Below are positions 23,834 to 36,139 of a stretch of DNA of 64,000 bases, one piece after another. The first letter of the stretch is position 1; every line of letters begins with the position of its first letter. A program made the position numbers and the translations under genes. The notes under the pieces were generated by a model. It did not search any database and was not told where the DNA came from. It saw nothing but the letters and a program-made list of their open reading frames with translations. The DNA comes from Protopterus annectens. Its lineage: Eukaryota; Chordata; Ceratodontiformes; Protopteridae. The stretch is from positions 1,753,111,416-1,753,175,415 of the forward strand of contig NC_056725.1 in assembly GCF_019279795.1 (NCBI RefSeq), in the 5' to 3' direction.

Positions 23834-24150
23834 AATGAGCATTTTGGCTGAGTGGAATAGGAGGACAGGTTATAGGAACTGGGGTACAGTAGGGCAATTC
23901 CTCCTCCTTGTTTGCAGGATCAGTCAGTCCTCATAATGTTATAGCCTGAGGGTAGTATTTCTGTACCTTTCATATTAGCATTTAGCCTTGTTTCAGTAAT
24001 GGCTATGATATCTGGGGACTAGAGTGATATCCAGGCATGTACATCTATAATTTTATTACAAATACTATGAAGATTTGATGTTATCAGACTTAGTTTCTTG
24101 GCTGGACTTCATAGAGGGGGAGAATGGTATGTCCGTGAATGGGAACTGGA

Positions 24151-25865
24151 TTTGGTGGAAAATATCTTTGTATAAAGAGTAAAGGCTGCATTAAAAAAAG
24201 AAAAGATTTGTAACTGAAGGAAGGGAGTTATATAAGCTGGTATGGAGCTTGCAGGAACAGTTGGAATTGAGGTTTAAGTTTAGATTAGTAGGGCCAGGTT
24301 TTGTGTGTGTGTGTCACCACACAACTGAATCTTTGAGTTCTGAAACAAAAATTCTTAAGGGTGGGTATGCATTGACGGTTTGTTTTGAGAAAGGGGTGAT
24401 CACAATATTCTGTATTCGGTATATACAGCAGAGAGTAGTGGAGAAATTGAAGAGGCTAGGAGATTTGTTAGAATAGTTATTATAATTGTCTAGGTTAAGT
24501 AGGAGGCTGGAGGTTGGGGTTTTGGTAGTGTAGTTTAAGGGAAAGTGATAGTATGTTAAGTGGGAGATCAGTACTAGAATATGAGAGAATACTATAAGGA
24601 GCAGCATTTTGCATACAAGAGTTACTGATCAGGGGTGTGGTGGTAGAGGGCTAGAGTTTAGGAAAAGCATTTTACTTGGAAAGTAGGTGGAAAGTGAAGG
24701 ATTGGGAGTGGTGCAAAATAATAGCGGTTGTCTGTGTTATACAGAAAGTGGTTCAGATGATTAAGAGATTCGATAATATATTGTGGGGCGGAGTTTTAAC
24801 TATATTTCCATTGAATGGTCAAAGCTGGTAAAGTCTAGCTGGGATAGATGACAAACAGGATTTGATGATTACGATATTTGGCAATTATATTGTGGGGGAG
24901 GAGTTTTAAGCTATCATGATGTTCAATGGTCAAATCTCTTAGGGGGGTAGGGTATGGTACAGATTAAATGTAGAATAAAGAGAGGTGTTTGGAAATTGTG
25001 GGAAGGGTTGGGGAGCAGAGTGAACATGAGTGAAGTGAGGGTAAATGCAGCAGGGTCCCCAGCTGAGAATGTTTGGAGATCCCAAAAGAAACAATCAGTT
25101 GATTACACATATAGCAAGTCAGAACTTCAACTCAGCTACTATACACAGGTATAAGGGCACAACAGATATAAAAGTCCAAAGCAAAGTCGATTTAAAGGTA
25201 TTGTGCTTAACAGTGTAGTATAATATTTGTAGCTAGGGTTTATTCCTTTGAGTTAAGGATGTTTGAACTTTCCCTTTGCGTGCAATGGGGGAAAGCAGAG
25301 TGTGGGGAGAATCTTAGTGATCAAATGGCAGATATTAAAGTGTGTGGTGCTTAATAGTATAGTATAATATTGTTAAACAGCGTTTGTTCCTTTGGGATGT
25401 TTGAACTTCCCCTTCAAATGTGAGAGGAAAAGCAGAGTAGGTGAGGGGAAAAAGATGAAGGGTGAAATGGCAGCTAGGAAAACTACATTTAGCAAATACA
25501 GGCTATTATTCCTATGATACTTTAGGGTAAATGCTAAGTTATACATTTATACAGAAATACTAGATGGGCTTTTATGGGATATTAGGTAGGGTAATGCTGA
25601 CTGTGCCATCTGCAGGTGTGCACACCATTTAGATTTAAGAAGACACAATTATTCAATGTGTATACGGTAATAGTGCCTAGGCATCTAGTTTAGCAATAAC
25701 CTACTCGTCCAGATAATGTAGGCTGTCCTTCCTTAATTTCTGTTAGGAAATCTCTGTGGTCTTGCAATGAGTTAGTAGTATCTGCTGAGTTCATAAATAC
25801 AGTTATATAGGTTGGAACTTTTTTTGCTGATTAACAGAAAGAAATGCTTTACCAAGTGTTGTGAG
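24151..25865 (-). repeat. Possible LINE 5' region with internal duplications
   Basis: Directly upstream of the LINE endonuclease. Two diverged duplications are visible: AATATATTGTGGGGCGGAGT near 24775 recurs near 24885, and a ~130-base block (about 25198-25330, containing GTAGTATAATATTTG) recurs at about 25340-25480. Repeated blocks upstream of a LINE can be 5' UTR promoter monomers, but no boundary is visible. Nothing is seen in 25481-25865. Confidence 0.35.
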
Positions 25866-26010
25866 GGTGGCCTAATGGTTGAGGTGTTTGCCTTGTAAGC
25901 ACAAGGTGCAGGGCTTGAGTCTCACAAGGGATAATTGGCTAGGCTTAAAATGGCTCACAAGGGCAGCTAGCTTAGTACAAACCTATGAAAAGCTCCCTCC
26001 CTCATTCCAA
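25866..26010 (+). mobile_element. tRNA-headed SINE, third family
   Basis: The head folds like a tRNA: TGGCCTAATGGTTGAGG as A box, GCAGGGCTTGAGTCTC as B box. The tail GGCTAGGCTTAAAATGGC and AGGGCAGCTAGCTTAGTACA follows. Tail-only copies on the minus strand lie at 28181-28279 and 62135-62200, which shows a dispersed family rather than a tRNA gene. Confidence 0.72.
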
Positions 26011-27419
26011 CCATCCATCCATCTACAACCCATTTTTGCACATGGGGTTAGGGTGCCACTTCAACAGTGACAATCATCTAAAGCCAAGGTGGATTCCTGT
26101 GAGTAAGCTTACTCTTATCTGTTTGTAGATAGTGTCACAGGTGACTACAAGGGCAGAGACAGTACTGTAATCTGTATCTCATGCTAAGCATGGTGGGGGT
26201 CTTATTATAAATGAACACAAGAACCCAAGAATATACTATTTCCTCAAGCAGGGCAGAGGAGAGGAGAGATAGCTGCAAGATCACTAACAGACTGAGGTTG
26301 ATATTTTGGGCAGAGAAAAAATAATAACATATTTCTGTGATGAAGGGATGGTTCAAACAGTAAAAAAAAAACACTTATCAGAAGGAGAGAGGCTTAGCTA
26401 TAAGAAAAGAATGGTGCAGCACAAGCGGGGAGGACAGGCCAATAAAAAAATGCTTTACTTCCATAAAAGTGATTTAATTAAAGTGGAAATGTGGAGAGAG
26501 AGAGAGAGAGGGAGAGGGATAAAAGATGGGACGGAAAGGGATGGGAACAAGACAGGAATGAGGAAAAAATAGGAGCTTAGGAAAGATGAATAGGTACAGT
26601 GGAATCTGGGATACAAAAAAGTAGGAACAGATGGATTTAGCTAGTTTTAAAGTGATATAATTACCCAGAGTCAAAATGGAGAGACATCTAGAGTTCTGGT
26701 AAGAAAGACATTGTTTTCTGTTTGCAGAATTCTAAAATAGCTCAGTGTGATTTAACTAATTTGATCACTAACTCTGCATTCATGTCTAATAGTTTTAAAA
26801 CTATGGTAAAGAAAAAGGAGTTGCTTTTTCCTACTGTAAATAAATATGAGCCCAAAGTGTTAACAAAATAATTTCATTCCAGAAAAAAAAAATAGGGTTC
26901 TTAAAAACAGACTTTTGTTTTTTCTTTAAGGTTTTGTCCGCATTGGTTCCAGCTATAAAATAATTCCTAAGTACTTATACGTTCCGTAATTAAAAACTAA
27001 AGCCTAAATGCTGTCTCTCCAAGTTTTACTTCTAACTTTATAAGTCTTTCTAATATTAATAAAGCAATTTCAAAAAGTTTTGAAATGCATGTCTTGAAAT
27101 GTTAATGTTAATAATGTAAGTAAGATGCTTTGCCATACTGTAATAGTCATCTTTGGTCAATGTAGGGCTTAAACTAAGGAAAACAGTTCATAAAGAACAT
27201 AAATCTGATGATTACAAATTAATTAAAATTAAAGGACTGACCTGGAGTTCCTGTATTATGCAAGCAGATAATATTAAAAAAATATTACATTGATCACGGA
27301 ATGCTAGAGAAGCAGCTATAGGTGTACTAAGCCCATTAGACATACTAGTTAAGCACCTGTCAATCACCTGTCAATCAAGGAATGCTTACTTGATACTGAG
27401 AAATAGAAAAGAATCACGA
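26011..27419. other. No gene seen
   Basis: Contains a short (GA)n-rich stretch near 26493-26520 and otherwise AT-rich DNA with no recognisable gene or repeat. Confidence 0.55.
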
Positions 27420-30075
27420 AGCAAACTAATAAAGAAACACACGTCAATGAGAGGCAGCTAAGCCTACAACATCAAGTGGAACCCGAGTCACACATTAAAA
27501 TGTTTTAATACACACGCAAAAAACAGTAACAACCTGATAAATAATAACAGATGAACACTTTCGTCCTCTTGATTATCCAAGACTTCATCAGATGAAATTC
27601 CTACAAGTAACACTCCAAGTAAAACACTTAATGAGGGGAATCACATGATGTAATTACAAAACCAGATCCAGAAACCTTTAAAGCAATACTACTTTAAGCA
27701 ACCATACTGCCCTGCCATAGATCACATACTGTTAAAAAAATAAAAAGACTTTAAAAACAATAAATCAAATTATTTCAATTAAAATATAACACAACCTCTA
27801 ATTAAGCTCTATCTTTGTAAAGATTTAAGTGTTAAAATACTAGACATTAACTCATTAAGTCCTGGCCAGTGATCGGCATTAGGTAATAGTTGCCAATAGA
27901 GTTCTCATACTTCAAGAAGTAGCTGCCATTGTCCATCTCTCAGATTTTTGGCAACTGTTCCACCACCATGAATTTAAAACTATGGTCTCTGAAATCCATA
28001 ACATACTTAGCCAAGGCATTAGATGTTTTTTGTGAGTAGATGTCATACAAGTGTTCATTCGTCTGATCTTTTAACATCAGTTCAGTCTTGCCAATATAAA
28101 AACAACAGCAACCTTGGCATAAATCAACATAAACTAAACCACTGCTACAACAGTTAAATTTCCCCTTTATAGAATAACATCTTATAGGTTCATGGGTTGG
28201 TACTAGGCTATTGGCCCTAGGGACTATACAAGCCTAGCCATAACAATTCCCTGGCTATTTCTTCCCATAATATTTACTTCCCTGTAATAGTAAAGGAGTC
28301 TCCAATATGGATCCATTTACAAAAATGACATTGGCCACAGTTATTTATTTTCCTTATTTCATTCTTCCTTAACTTGTCAATTACCATTTCTTCCAAGATA
28401 ATTTTTAGGTTTCTTCCTCTTCGAAACACAAATTTTGGTTTACTAGAAACCACACTTTGTAATCTGAACTCTCTTTAAGTAACAACCAGTTCTTGTTTAA
28501 AATCCATGGGATAACATCACTGTCCAATTTGAATTTTGTAATAAAGGAGGCTGAATATAAACTAGAGTTCTCTGAACAATTCTGGGGGAGATTGACAACA
28601 TTCCTAAAAGGAGATTCCCCCAATAAAGGGTTAAAAATCTTCCTATTCCTTTTTGTGATAACCTAATTTTTGAGGTTAGCCACAAAACCAGATGGATAAC
28701 CTCTCTTAATGAACATCCCCTCCAACAGATTACATTCGTCCAAAAAATCATTGCTGCAAGAGACCATTCTCACCACCCTGATGAACTGTCCTTTTACCAC
28801 AGACCTCTTTTGGGTAAGGGGGTGGGCAGTGGAAACATGTAGAAAGGAATTAGAATAAGTTGCTTTTCAGTAAATTTTAGAAAAGTAGCAACAGTTATTA
28901 ATGTCTTTTTTTCAAGCAAAACATCCAAACAGGAAATACCGTTCATGTTTTTCTGTAAGGTAAAATTCAAACATTCTGTGGAATGGTTGATGTAATGAAA
29001 AAAATCATTCAGAACATCAAGTAGCCCAAACCAAACCAAAAATAAAATGTTCCAGGTATTTTGTATAATACTGTAGAAACTTAGTATGGGGACCATTCAG
29101 CACAAAAGACTTTTTATTTTTCGCTATCACTATATTTCTCTAAATCGACCCACAGTTAGCCCACATAGCCACCCCTGTTTTTTTATGGTAATATTTTCCA
29201 GTGAACATAATGAAGTTGTTTAGTAACACTATTTCCAATAAAGTTTCCAAAACATAAAGACTCCCTGTATCCAACCCTTTGAGTTCCAAAAATTCTCTAA
29301 ACCAGGCTTGTCCCACATCATGTGGGATCACAGTATATAATAAGTCTTTGACATCAATGGTCACAAAGATGTCAGTGTCTTAAAATTCAATAATATTAGT
29401 CTTTGTTAAAAATCCCAAGAATCCTTGCAGATTAGGGTTCCCTCTGTTAAAATATTCTTCAACTTGTAGTCAACAAATTTCATGCATGCTTGTGTAATAG
29501 AGTGCCTCCTATCCACTGTCAGTCTCATAGGTGGATTCTGTGCATCCTTGTGATTTATTGGTATACCAAAAAGGAAATGGATGAGTGGAAAAGACACGTT
29601 TAAATAATTGAATTCTTTGATGGAAATGCCCCCTTCAATGAACAGGTCATGAATGTCATTTTTAATTCTCCTATATGCTTTATTTACTTCATTTAAAGAA
29701 ACACATTCATAAACACTATCAACCAATGTAGAGTTCACTCTTTTATTATACTCTTCCTGTGTCATCACAAACAGACCCCCTCCCTTTTCTGGTTTCATAA
29801 ATCTCAAACCAGATTTTTTTATGTTCTTAAGAAAGGTGTTTTTAGACCTGGTCAAGTTCCCCTTGGAAAGACATTTCCTACTAATAATTTTTCTAATGGC
29901 AAGTTCACACATACTATAAAACAGCTGCAAAGTTGAATTTAAAGGGGGATTAAAAATGCTTGAAATTCCCAGCACATCAGATACAGGTGTTATATCCCTA
30001 AACAAAAACTCAAAATTAATTTTTCTTATGAAACATTTTAAATTAATAAACATCTGAGCTGTATTCATATGCTGT
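27420..30075 (-). mobile_element. Penelope-like element (left copy)
   Basis: On the minus strand from about 30068 the product reads as a Penelope-type reverse transcriptase: RFMKPEKGGGLFVMTQEEY, FLFGIPINHKDAQNPPMRLT, then a palm segment VKDLLYTVIPHDVGQAWF and YYHKKTGVAMW. Near 28080-28120 is a C-terminal GIY-YIG-type nuclease motif (CCCFYIGKTELMLKDQT, EH). This RT-then-GIY-YIG order defines the group (Neptune/Poseidon-like). Several frameshifts and stops break the frame. A 99-base SINE tail is inserted at 28181-28279. The 3' end near 27420 is approximate. Confidence 0.83.
28181..28279 (-). mobile_element. SINE tail (third family) inserted in the Penelope element
   Basis: Minus strand reads ATGGCTAGGCTTGTATAGTC and AATAGCCTAGTACCAACCCA, matching the tail of the SINE at 25866. 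The second Penelope copy lacks exactly this segment (its sequence runs ACAGGGAGATGTT near 40225), so an empty site is present in the same window. Confidence 0.65.
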
Positions 30076-30133
30076 GATGAACGGACACCATCCCCTTAGC
30101 TAAAAGTTAAATAACGCTGTAACTTTGATTACT

Positions 30134-30250
30134 AAAACTGAAAACATGAAAGTCACCATCATCATTACTAATAATTTGATATTGAGGGAAGCAAACTGAA
30201 AACATGAAAGTCACCATCATCATTACTAATAATTTCATATCGAGGGAAGC
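30134..30250 (+). repeat. 59-bp tandem duplication between the Penelope copies
   Basis: Two adjacent units starting AAACTGAAAACATGAAAGTC and ending GAGGGAAGC differ at about three bases. Confidence 0.88.
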
Positions 30251-30429
30251 TTAAATCTAAATCATTAACATCGTTGTTATTATTATTTAGACCAAGTAGC
30301 AAACTTGAAGAAACTAAGTCCAAGGAGGGTGTGTATGATGCCTATGCCTCCATTGGTGCTGCTGAGGGGGAGAGTACCCCGTGCTCTTCCTTGATTGGGC
30401 CTGATGGAATGATGGTCCCACCATCTTCT

Positions 30430-30530
30430 GTACTTGGATGTATTGCTGTTTTCGTCTCAGTTTTTCAAGCTGTCACTGACATTAATAACTGTTTTTACAT
30501 TTCTAAATTTTCCAAAACGCAACTTATTCT
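30430..30530 (+). mobile_element. Penelope-like element (right copy), part left of the retrovirus
   Basis: ACATTAATAACTG and GCAACTTATTCT match the reverse complement of the left Penelope copy near 28865-28900. The match continues at 39648 with AATTCCTTTCTAGA, so the retrovirus split this copy. The start is approximate. Confidence 0.72.
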
Positions 30531-31289
30531 TGTCAAAGGAAAAATATACTTTAAAAATGATCAAAACACGGTAGGTTCAGGTTACGGCACTTTAATCTTG
30601 CAGCAAGGAGACAAAAACATGCTATTACAGAGTTTGTCTAACTAGAAACAGGAAATACTTTCATTTTTATACACTTTCTAATAAGATATTGCCTACCAAG
30701 CTGACGTAGCAAATTACAAGTCTTTTCATCATCACTTATTGACCATTAGTCTCATGAATTTCTACTGATTTATCAATTTTTGTGAGAAACTTCCTAAGAA
30801 AATAATGTGGCCTTGGTTACCTCCGGTTAGATACATGTTATGTTACCATTCAAGGTACTATGGCTAATTCAAGCACAAAGCTAGCAGTTCATTTCTCTAA
30901 TAATCCTTTGTCTACATTATCTCTAAACGTATGCAGCTGTACATGTTCCCATACTTTGAACAGAGCTGATTGTTTAGAATCATTACATTTACAGGATATA
31001 GCATTGTTCATTCATTCACTCCTGACCTAGCAGATAAGCACCTGCTTCTCAAGTACATTTCCAAAAGGCATAAACATGAATATTGCTGTGCTAGCAATTA
31101 CTAGGTCAGGGGACATCTTGCAAGTTTCAGAAAGCACACTGCAGTTTCAAAAAGCATCCTTTCAGTCTCATATGAAACTCAATTTATATATATAAAACAG
31201 TGCATATAAAATAGAATGAAAAACGTGTTAACTCATTTAGCTTCTAATTAGCATTAAGCATACACACATTAATACATTTTTTTCTGACA
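30531..31289 (-). repeat. 3' LTR
   Basis: 759 bases, identical in length to the LTR at 38889. On the minus strand it opens TGTCAGAAAAA and closes CCTTTGACA, giving 5-base terminal inverted repeats. Confidence 0.95.
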
Positions 31290-31302
31290 TCTCCCTCCTG
31301 TT
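31290..31302 (-). other. Polypurine tract
   Basis: Minus strand AACAGGAGGGAGA directly before the 3' LTR, the same as the tract at 3272. Confidence 0.88.
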
Positions 31303-31489
31303 AATACTTTTTAATTCTATTTTCAAAAATAATAAACAGTTTGCTTCTTTTCCTAACCTCTTCCAATCAGGATTTGCAGTTAAGAAAGTCATTCAGTTTA
31401 AACTTTATGAAAGTGTTTCACACTCTAGCAGCTCTTCCTCTTCAAATTCAGTACTCTGATACATAGTCTCAGAAACTGATATGTCTATA

Positions 31490-32820
31490 AATTATTTGAT
31501 TAATTTCTTCATGCAGGGGATTCCACAACAAACACAAACTCCTATTAGGAGTAATCCCACACCAATGGCAATCAAGATGTTCATTAGGATGGAACCCCAC
31601 CCCCCAAACAAATTCTGGAAAAAGTCCGTCAGAGGGTTTGGGCCTGGTTTGGTCATGGCCGACACTTGCTGAATTACCTCAAGGTGGTCATTAATTTCGT
31701 GCTGATGATCTGGTATAAACGCACAGCATTCTTCTTTGATTAAAGCACACTTCCCACCCCTCACCGCTAGGGTGAAGTCAAGAGCCATTCGGTTCTGGAG
31801 CACTACAGTTCTCATAGCATTCAGTTCATCAGTTATCAGTTCAAGAGCAGAGAAAGTCGCATTACTCATCACTTCGAGAAGTTTAGACAGTTTTCGCAGC
31901 TCCCAAATTGATTTAACTGCGCCATATGCAGGTAATATGCCTGCCCATGATATGACAGCGTCATTCAAGTCTATGTGCGTAAGTTTGGTACCCACACTAT
32001 GATGGTCTTTCCAGCCCGCCTCGATCTGTCCCATTGGATTCTCAGGTTTTTTAACAGTCTTCTTGGTTACATCTCGGGTATTTCGAATATTTCCCTGAGG
32101 CAAGACTGCAGTGTGTCGTATGGCCGGGACCAGGTACTCCAAAAAACAACTGCCGGACCAATTCTCAGGTAACCATTTATATGCTTTTTTACCACACACA
32201 AAATAACAATCCTCTACTTTAGTAGTTACTTTGTTACGAAATGACTGCCCTGCATGAAACATTTTCCTATCTATTACAGATAACTGTTTAAAAAGTTCAG
32301 GATTACGTTGTACTTGATCAAGAGTCTTAAGCATGGATTTAAGAAATGAGTTATAATCTGTACTACAAGATCTACCCAGATAATTTGCTTTTGTATAACA
32401 TTTATATTGTACCGTCACATTACAGTTACTCCAACCCACTTGTATGGTATCATTTTTATAAAAACATACAATTCCCTTTTGTGTCACAGGCAAATACAGT
32501 GCTACCTTATCATATGCTTTAATAGATACTGTGTCAAAAAACAGAATTTCCCAGGTCTCATTGACCCCTAGGGGGATAGCAGTCATTAATAACCCCCCCG
32601 TATGCTGTCGGTATGGCTGTGCAGATCCAGCAGTTCGAAACATTAAAAGTCTCAGCATACACACGTGTAATTGCCTGATAAGTATTAAAGTTCGGGTGCC
32701 AGTCTATATTTGGTTCATCACGTTTAATCAGTTCAACTTTTGTGGCAGGAAAAAGGAAAGGCCACAACAAAAAGAGCAATGTTATTAGCATAACTATCAA
32801 AATAATCATACACATTTCTG
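31490..32820 (-). pseudogene. Retroviral envelope region, gamma-type
   Basis: The envelope mediates receptor binding and membrane fusion. Visible parts in order are an N-terminal hydrophobic signal segment, the surface-subunit motif CWIC (the CXXC motif that bonds to the transmembrane subunit), a candidate fusion-peptide region around SWAGILPAYGAV, the LQNRMALDF stretch of the immunosuppressive-like region, a CX6CC motif (CALIKEECC), HEINDHLEVIQQVS, a strongly hydrophobic anchor and a short basic tail. CXXC with CX6CC is the gamma-type arrangement. The region keeps most of its length. It lies between its own LTRs, and nothing in the sequence shows host recruitment. Confidence 0.88.
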
Positions 32821-32845
32821 AGGTTGTTCAATGTCTCTGTTCACT

Positions 32846-34500
32846 CTATACCTGGCCATTTTGTTCTCGTTGCACAGCAGTAACAAGGTTTTTGTCCAGT
32901 TCAAAGTTCTTAACCAGTTTACAGTGTGTCAGATGAATCCAGGATGCTCGCTCCACGATCTTGACTACAGTGGGTGTCGACAGTAGTACCAGGTATGGTC
33001 CTTCCCACTTCGGAGAACTCCAATTCTTTCTCTTCGCTATTTTCACCCAGACCCAGGTGCCTGGTGTTACTGCTGCTTCCGATTTCGTTTGCTCTTTATC
33101 TGAAACAGAATTCAACTGCAAAAGTTTGTTATTCAAAAATCGCCTCATATACCCTGCAAGTGAACTGTCAGCCTCCTGCGCTGCAGACATGAGAGGTTTC
33201 CACTGAGGTGTATAATATGCTCTCCCAAACAAAACTTCAAAAGGAGTTAACCCTTTTGCATTTGGAACAGTTCTCATGCTCAACAGTGCCAGAGCTAAAC
33301 AGTGCACCCAGTTCTTTTGTGTCTCACTAATCAATTTTCTAAGTTTATTCTTCAACACCCCATTATGCCTCTCTACTAATCCTGCAGATTGGGGGTGGTA
33401 TGCACAGTGGTTTTTCAATGATATCCCAAAATAGTGACTAAGTTGTTGTATTGTTTGGTTTACAAAATGTGTACCGTTGTCACTATAAATCTTTTCCGGT
33501 ATGCCAAATCTAGGTATAATTTCTTTAACAAGGACCTTTGCAACAGTAGCTGCATCTGGATTTTTAGTTGGAAAAGCTTCCACCCATTTGGAAAACATAT
33601 CTATAATGACAAGGCAGTACTTCTTATTTTCGCATTTGTTCAGTTCCATAAAATCCATACAAATAGTATGAAATGGATATGGTGGTGTAGGGAAACTCCC
33701 TTGCTTAGGTTTCAATGCCCCTTGTGCATGATGCTTGTTACAAACATGGCATGCTGCACAAAACTTTTTTGTGTAATTAGTAAATCCATACATCGTAAAC
33801 ACTTGATTCACTAACTGTACCATCCCCCCTGTTGAAACATGGCTCTGCCCATGGCTCAACAAAGCTGCATATCTAAACAAGTTAGATGGTAAGATCGGTT
33901 TCTTCTCTTTGGAGATGTACAGTCCCTTCTCAAGGATCGCTCCTCGTTTTATCCACTTTTGTTTTTCTACATTTGTAGTAAGTGTCTGCATTGTTTTTAA
34001 CATTTCTAAATCTAAAATCTCAGAAGGTTGTAATTCCTCGCTCAAAAGAAAAACTTCTGAAGCTGAAACTGCCTGCTTTGCAGCTGTATCAGCCCTCGCA
34101 TTACCTTTTGAAATTCTATCCTGTTGCTTGGTATGAGCTACACATTTGCAAATAGCTACTTTCTGAGGTAACTGAATAGAGTCTAGTAAGTCTAAAATAA
34201 ATTGCGCATGATTAATTGGTTTACCAGTAGAAGTTATCATTCCTCTATTTTTCCACTGCTGAGCAAAAACATGTACAGTAGAAAAAGCATACTGGCTGTC
34301 AGTAAAAATATTTACTTTCTTACCTTCTGCTAAGGTGCATGCCCTCGTCAAGGCAATCAACTCTGCTGCTTGTGCAGATAAGTTGTGTGGTAAAGATTTT
34401 GCTTCTATGATCTCGTTATCAGAAATGACTGCATACCCCACTAGGTTCTGTCCTGTAGGACCCCTCCTGCACGAGCCGTCTACATAGTATGTCACCCGGC
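32846..34500 (-). pseudogene. Retroviral pol: RNase H and integrase
   Basis: RNase H begins with TYYVDGSCRRGPTG and includes FTDSQYAF and ARADTAAKQA, which carry its acidic catalytic residues. Integrase follows with an HH-CC zinc-binding N-terminus (CAACHVC) and a D,D-35-E core: MDFMELNKC, IDMFSKWVEAFPT, IYSDNGTHF, then HPQSAGLVERHNG with the catalytic Glu. A C-terminal basic and Trp-rich stretch (WVWVKIAKRKNWSSPKWEGPY) closes it. This is the longest reading stretch of the element. Part of a fossil. Confidence 0.9.
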
Positions 34501-34619
34501 ATCATCCAAGGGAACATCTGTAAGGTCTTTTCTAGGTAGTGTCTTTTGCTCAATCTCCTGCAGGCAGCAGTGTGGTTTGCCATCTGCAGGGGTTGGGAGC
34601 AAGGTTGACGGATTCAAAG

Positions 34620-36130
34620 TTGTGCATCATTCAATTGTCATATGAGGTTGGCTCAACAGTATAGTCATACAGGAAAGATGTCTAGCAGGAGAAAGATATG
34701 CTACTTTTTCTTGTAGTAAAATAATCGTGACTGCATGAGGCACTCTCAATGTGAGAGGGTGGAACAATACTACTGAGGCTGAAGCCTGCACTGCCATCAC
34801 AGCTGCGACTACTGCTTGTACACAGTGGGGCAAGGATCGTGCCACTGGGTCTAACTGTGATGAATAGTAAGCTATGGGGCGTTGTTTGTCCCCATGCTGT
34901 TGTGTTAACACTGATGTCATATAACCTTGCTTACAGTCTACAGTTTGGAAAAATCGCTCATGATAGTTTGGTAATCCTAAAACTAAGGAAGATGCTATCA
35001 ATTGTTTCAGTTTGCAGAAAGCTGCTTCTGCTTCTGGTGTCCACTGTAATAAATCCTGTGCTGCCATTGGCTTTTTGAATATCAAATTAGTCAGCGGAGC
35101 AGATTCCAAAGCATAATTTGGTATCCAACTCCGACAAAAGTTGGTAGTTCCCAGGAAGGACATCATTTCCTTCTTGGTAGTTGGTCTAGGTGCTTGTAAT
35201 ATTGCTGTTTTCCTGTCTTCGTCTAATATTCTGCCCTCTTTGGATATTACATATCCCAGGTATTTAACCTGTTTTCTCCAAAGTTGTAGTTTGTTCTTGT
35301 TTACCTTGTGTCCTTGAGTAGCTAAAAACTGTAATAATGCTATGGTATCCTCTCTGCATTCTTGCTGGGTTGGGGCTGCCAGCAAAATGTCGTTTACATA
35401 AAGTAAAATCTGACTACCTTTCGGTGGGATAAATCCCGCCAGGTTATTTGCCATTTCTTGTGCAAATATCGTTGGGCTTTCACAATATCCCTGTGGTAAT
35501 CTCATATATGTATACCGTTTCCCCTGAAATGTAAATGCAAACCAATGTTGGCTGTCTGGGTGTATCGGTATCAAGAAAAATGCATTGCTAATATCTACCA
35601 CAGAAAAATAGTTCTGCTGAGGTTTTAAATCATTCAATAAGGTGTGTGGATCTGGCACCGTTGGTGCCCTGGGTATAACTGCGTCATTTACAGCCTGTAA
35701 ATTTTGGACCATACGCCACTCCCAGTTTGCTTACCTAACAGGAAATAAGGGTGTATTACATGGTGAATCGGGAGATTCTATTAAGACTCCTTCCTTAAGT
35801 AAGGCTGCTATTATAGGTTTGATCCCTATCTCTGCATCCTTTCTCAAGGGATACTGTCTTTTCTGAGGTCTAAATGCTGATTTTGGCGTAATAGTAACTG
35901 GTCCTGCTGTACGAATAAGTCCTACATCTGATTTCCCTGTTGACCAGAGAGTCTCTGGTATATCTCGTAAGGCTTTTTCCTCTTCCTCCAGTAAGAGTAA
36001 TACTCAGCTATCCTCACTTGCTTGTGAGTGCACAGCTGGGTGTGTCTGTGTTATCCAATTCAATTTCTGCTTCTGTACTCCTTGTTCAGAGAGTTGTAAC
36101 TCTGTCTGTTTTTCCCACCTCGTGACATTT
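34620..36130 (-). pseudogene. Retroviral pol: reverse transcriptase
   Basis: Recognisable RT blocks are VDISNAFFLIPIHP, FAFTFQGKRYTYMRLPQGY, SPTIFAQ, the palm catalytic region just after (LLYV...), and the thumb/connection stretch KVKYLGYVISKEGR-like and FLGTTNFCRSWIPNYA. A connection domain leads to RNase H. Normally made as a Gag-Pol read-through product. Broken in this copy. Confidence 0.87.
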
Positions 36131-36139
36131 TCTCCTAGG

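Larger units (their letters stand above)
14365..24150 (-). mobile_element. L2/CR1-group LINE (copy 2), split by a hAT-type transposon
   Basis: Read on the minus strand from right to left. The endonuclease starts near 24100 (NLHSICNKIIDVHAW, PDIIAITETRLN, GGGIALLY) and continues near 23500 (IILGDVNSD, then a PTRYNKSNKG stretch). Reverse transcriptase follows near 22150-22560, is interrupted at 22124/15915 by the hAT element, and resumes to the left with WFKNYL-type residues and the catalytic stretch LMQYADDFTLIRS near 15650. The 3' end, with the same CCTCCACTGAAAGTGGG terminus as copy 1, is near 14370-14450. Removing the insert plus one target copy restores FLDLAKVF, the conserved FLDLSKAF motif. 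A SINE also lies within it (23657-23833). Many frameshifts and stops. Confidence 0.83.

Noticed and set aside
25866-25940. Possible tRNA gene
   Set aside because: The tRNA-like part is joined to a SINE tail found elsewhere in the window, and the stems are imperfect.
31490-32820. Envelope as a host-recruited (syncytin-like) gene
   Set aside because: It keeps a long reading stretch but sits in an otherwise ordinary fossil provirus with both LTRs; nothing in the sequence shows host use.
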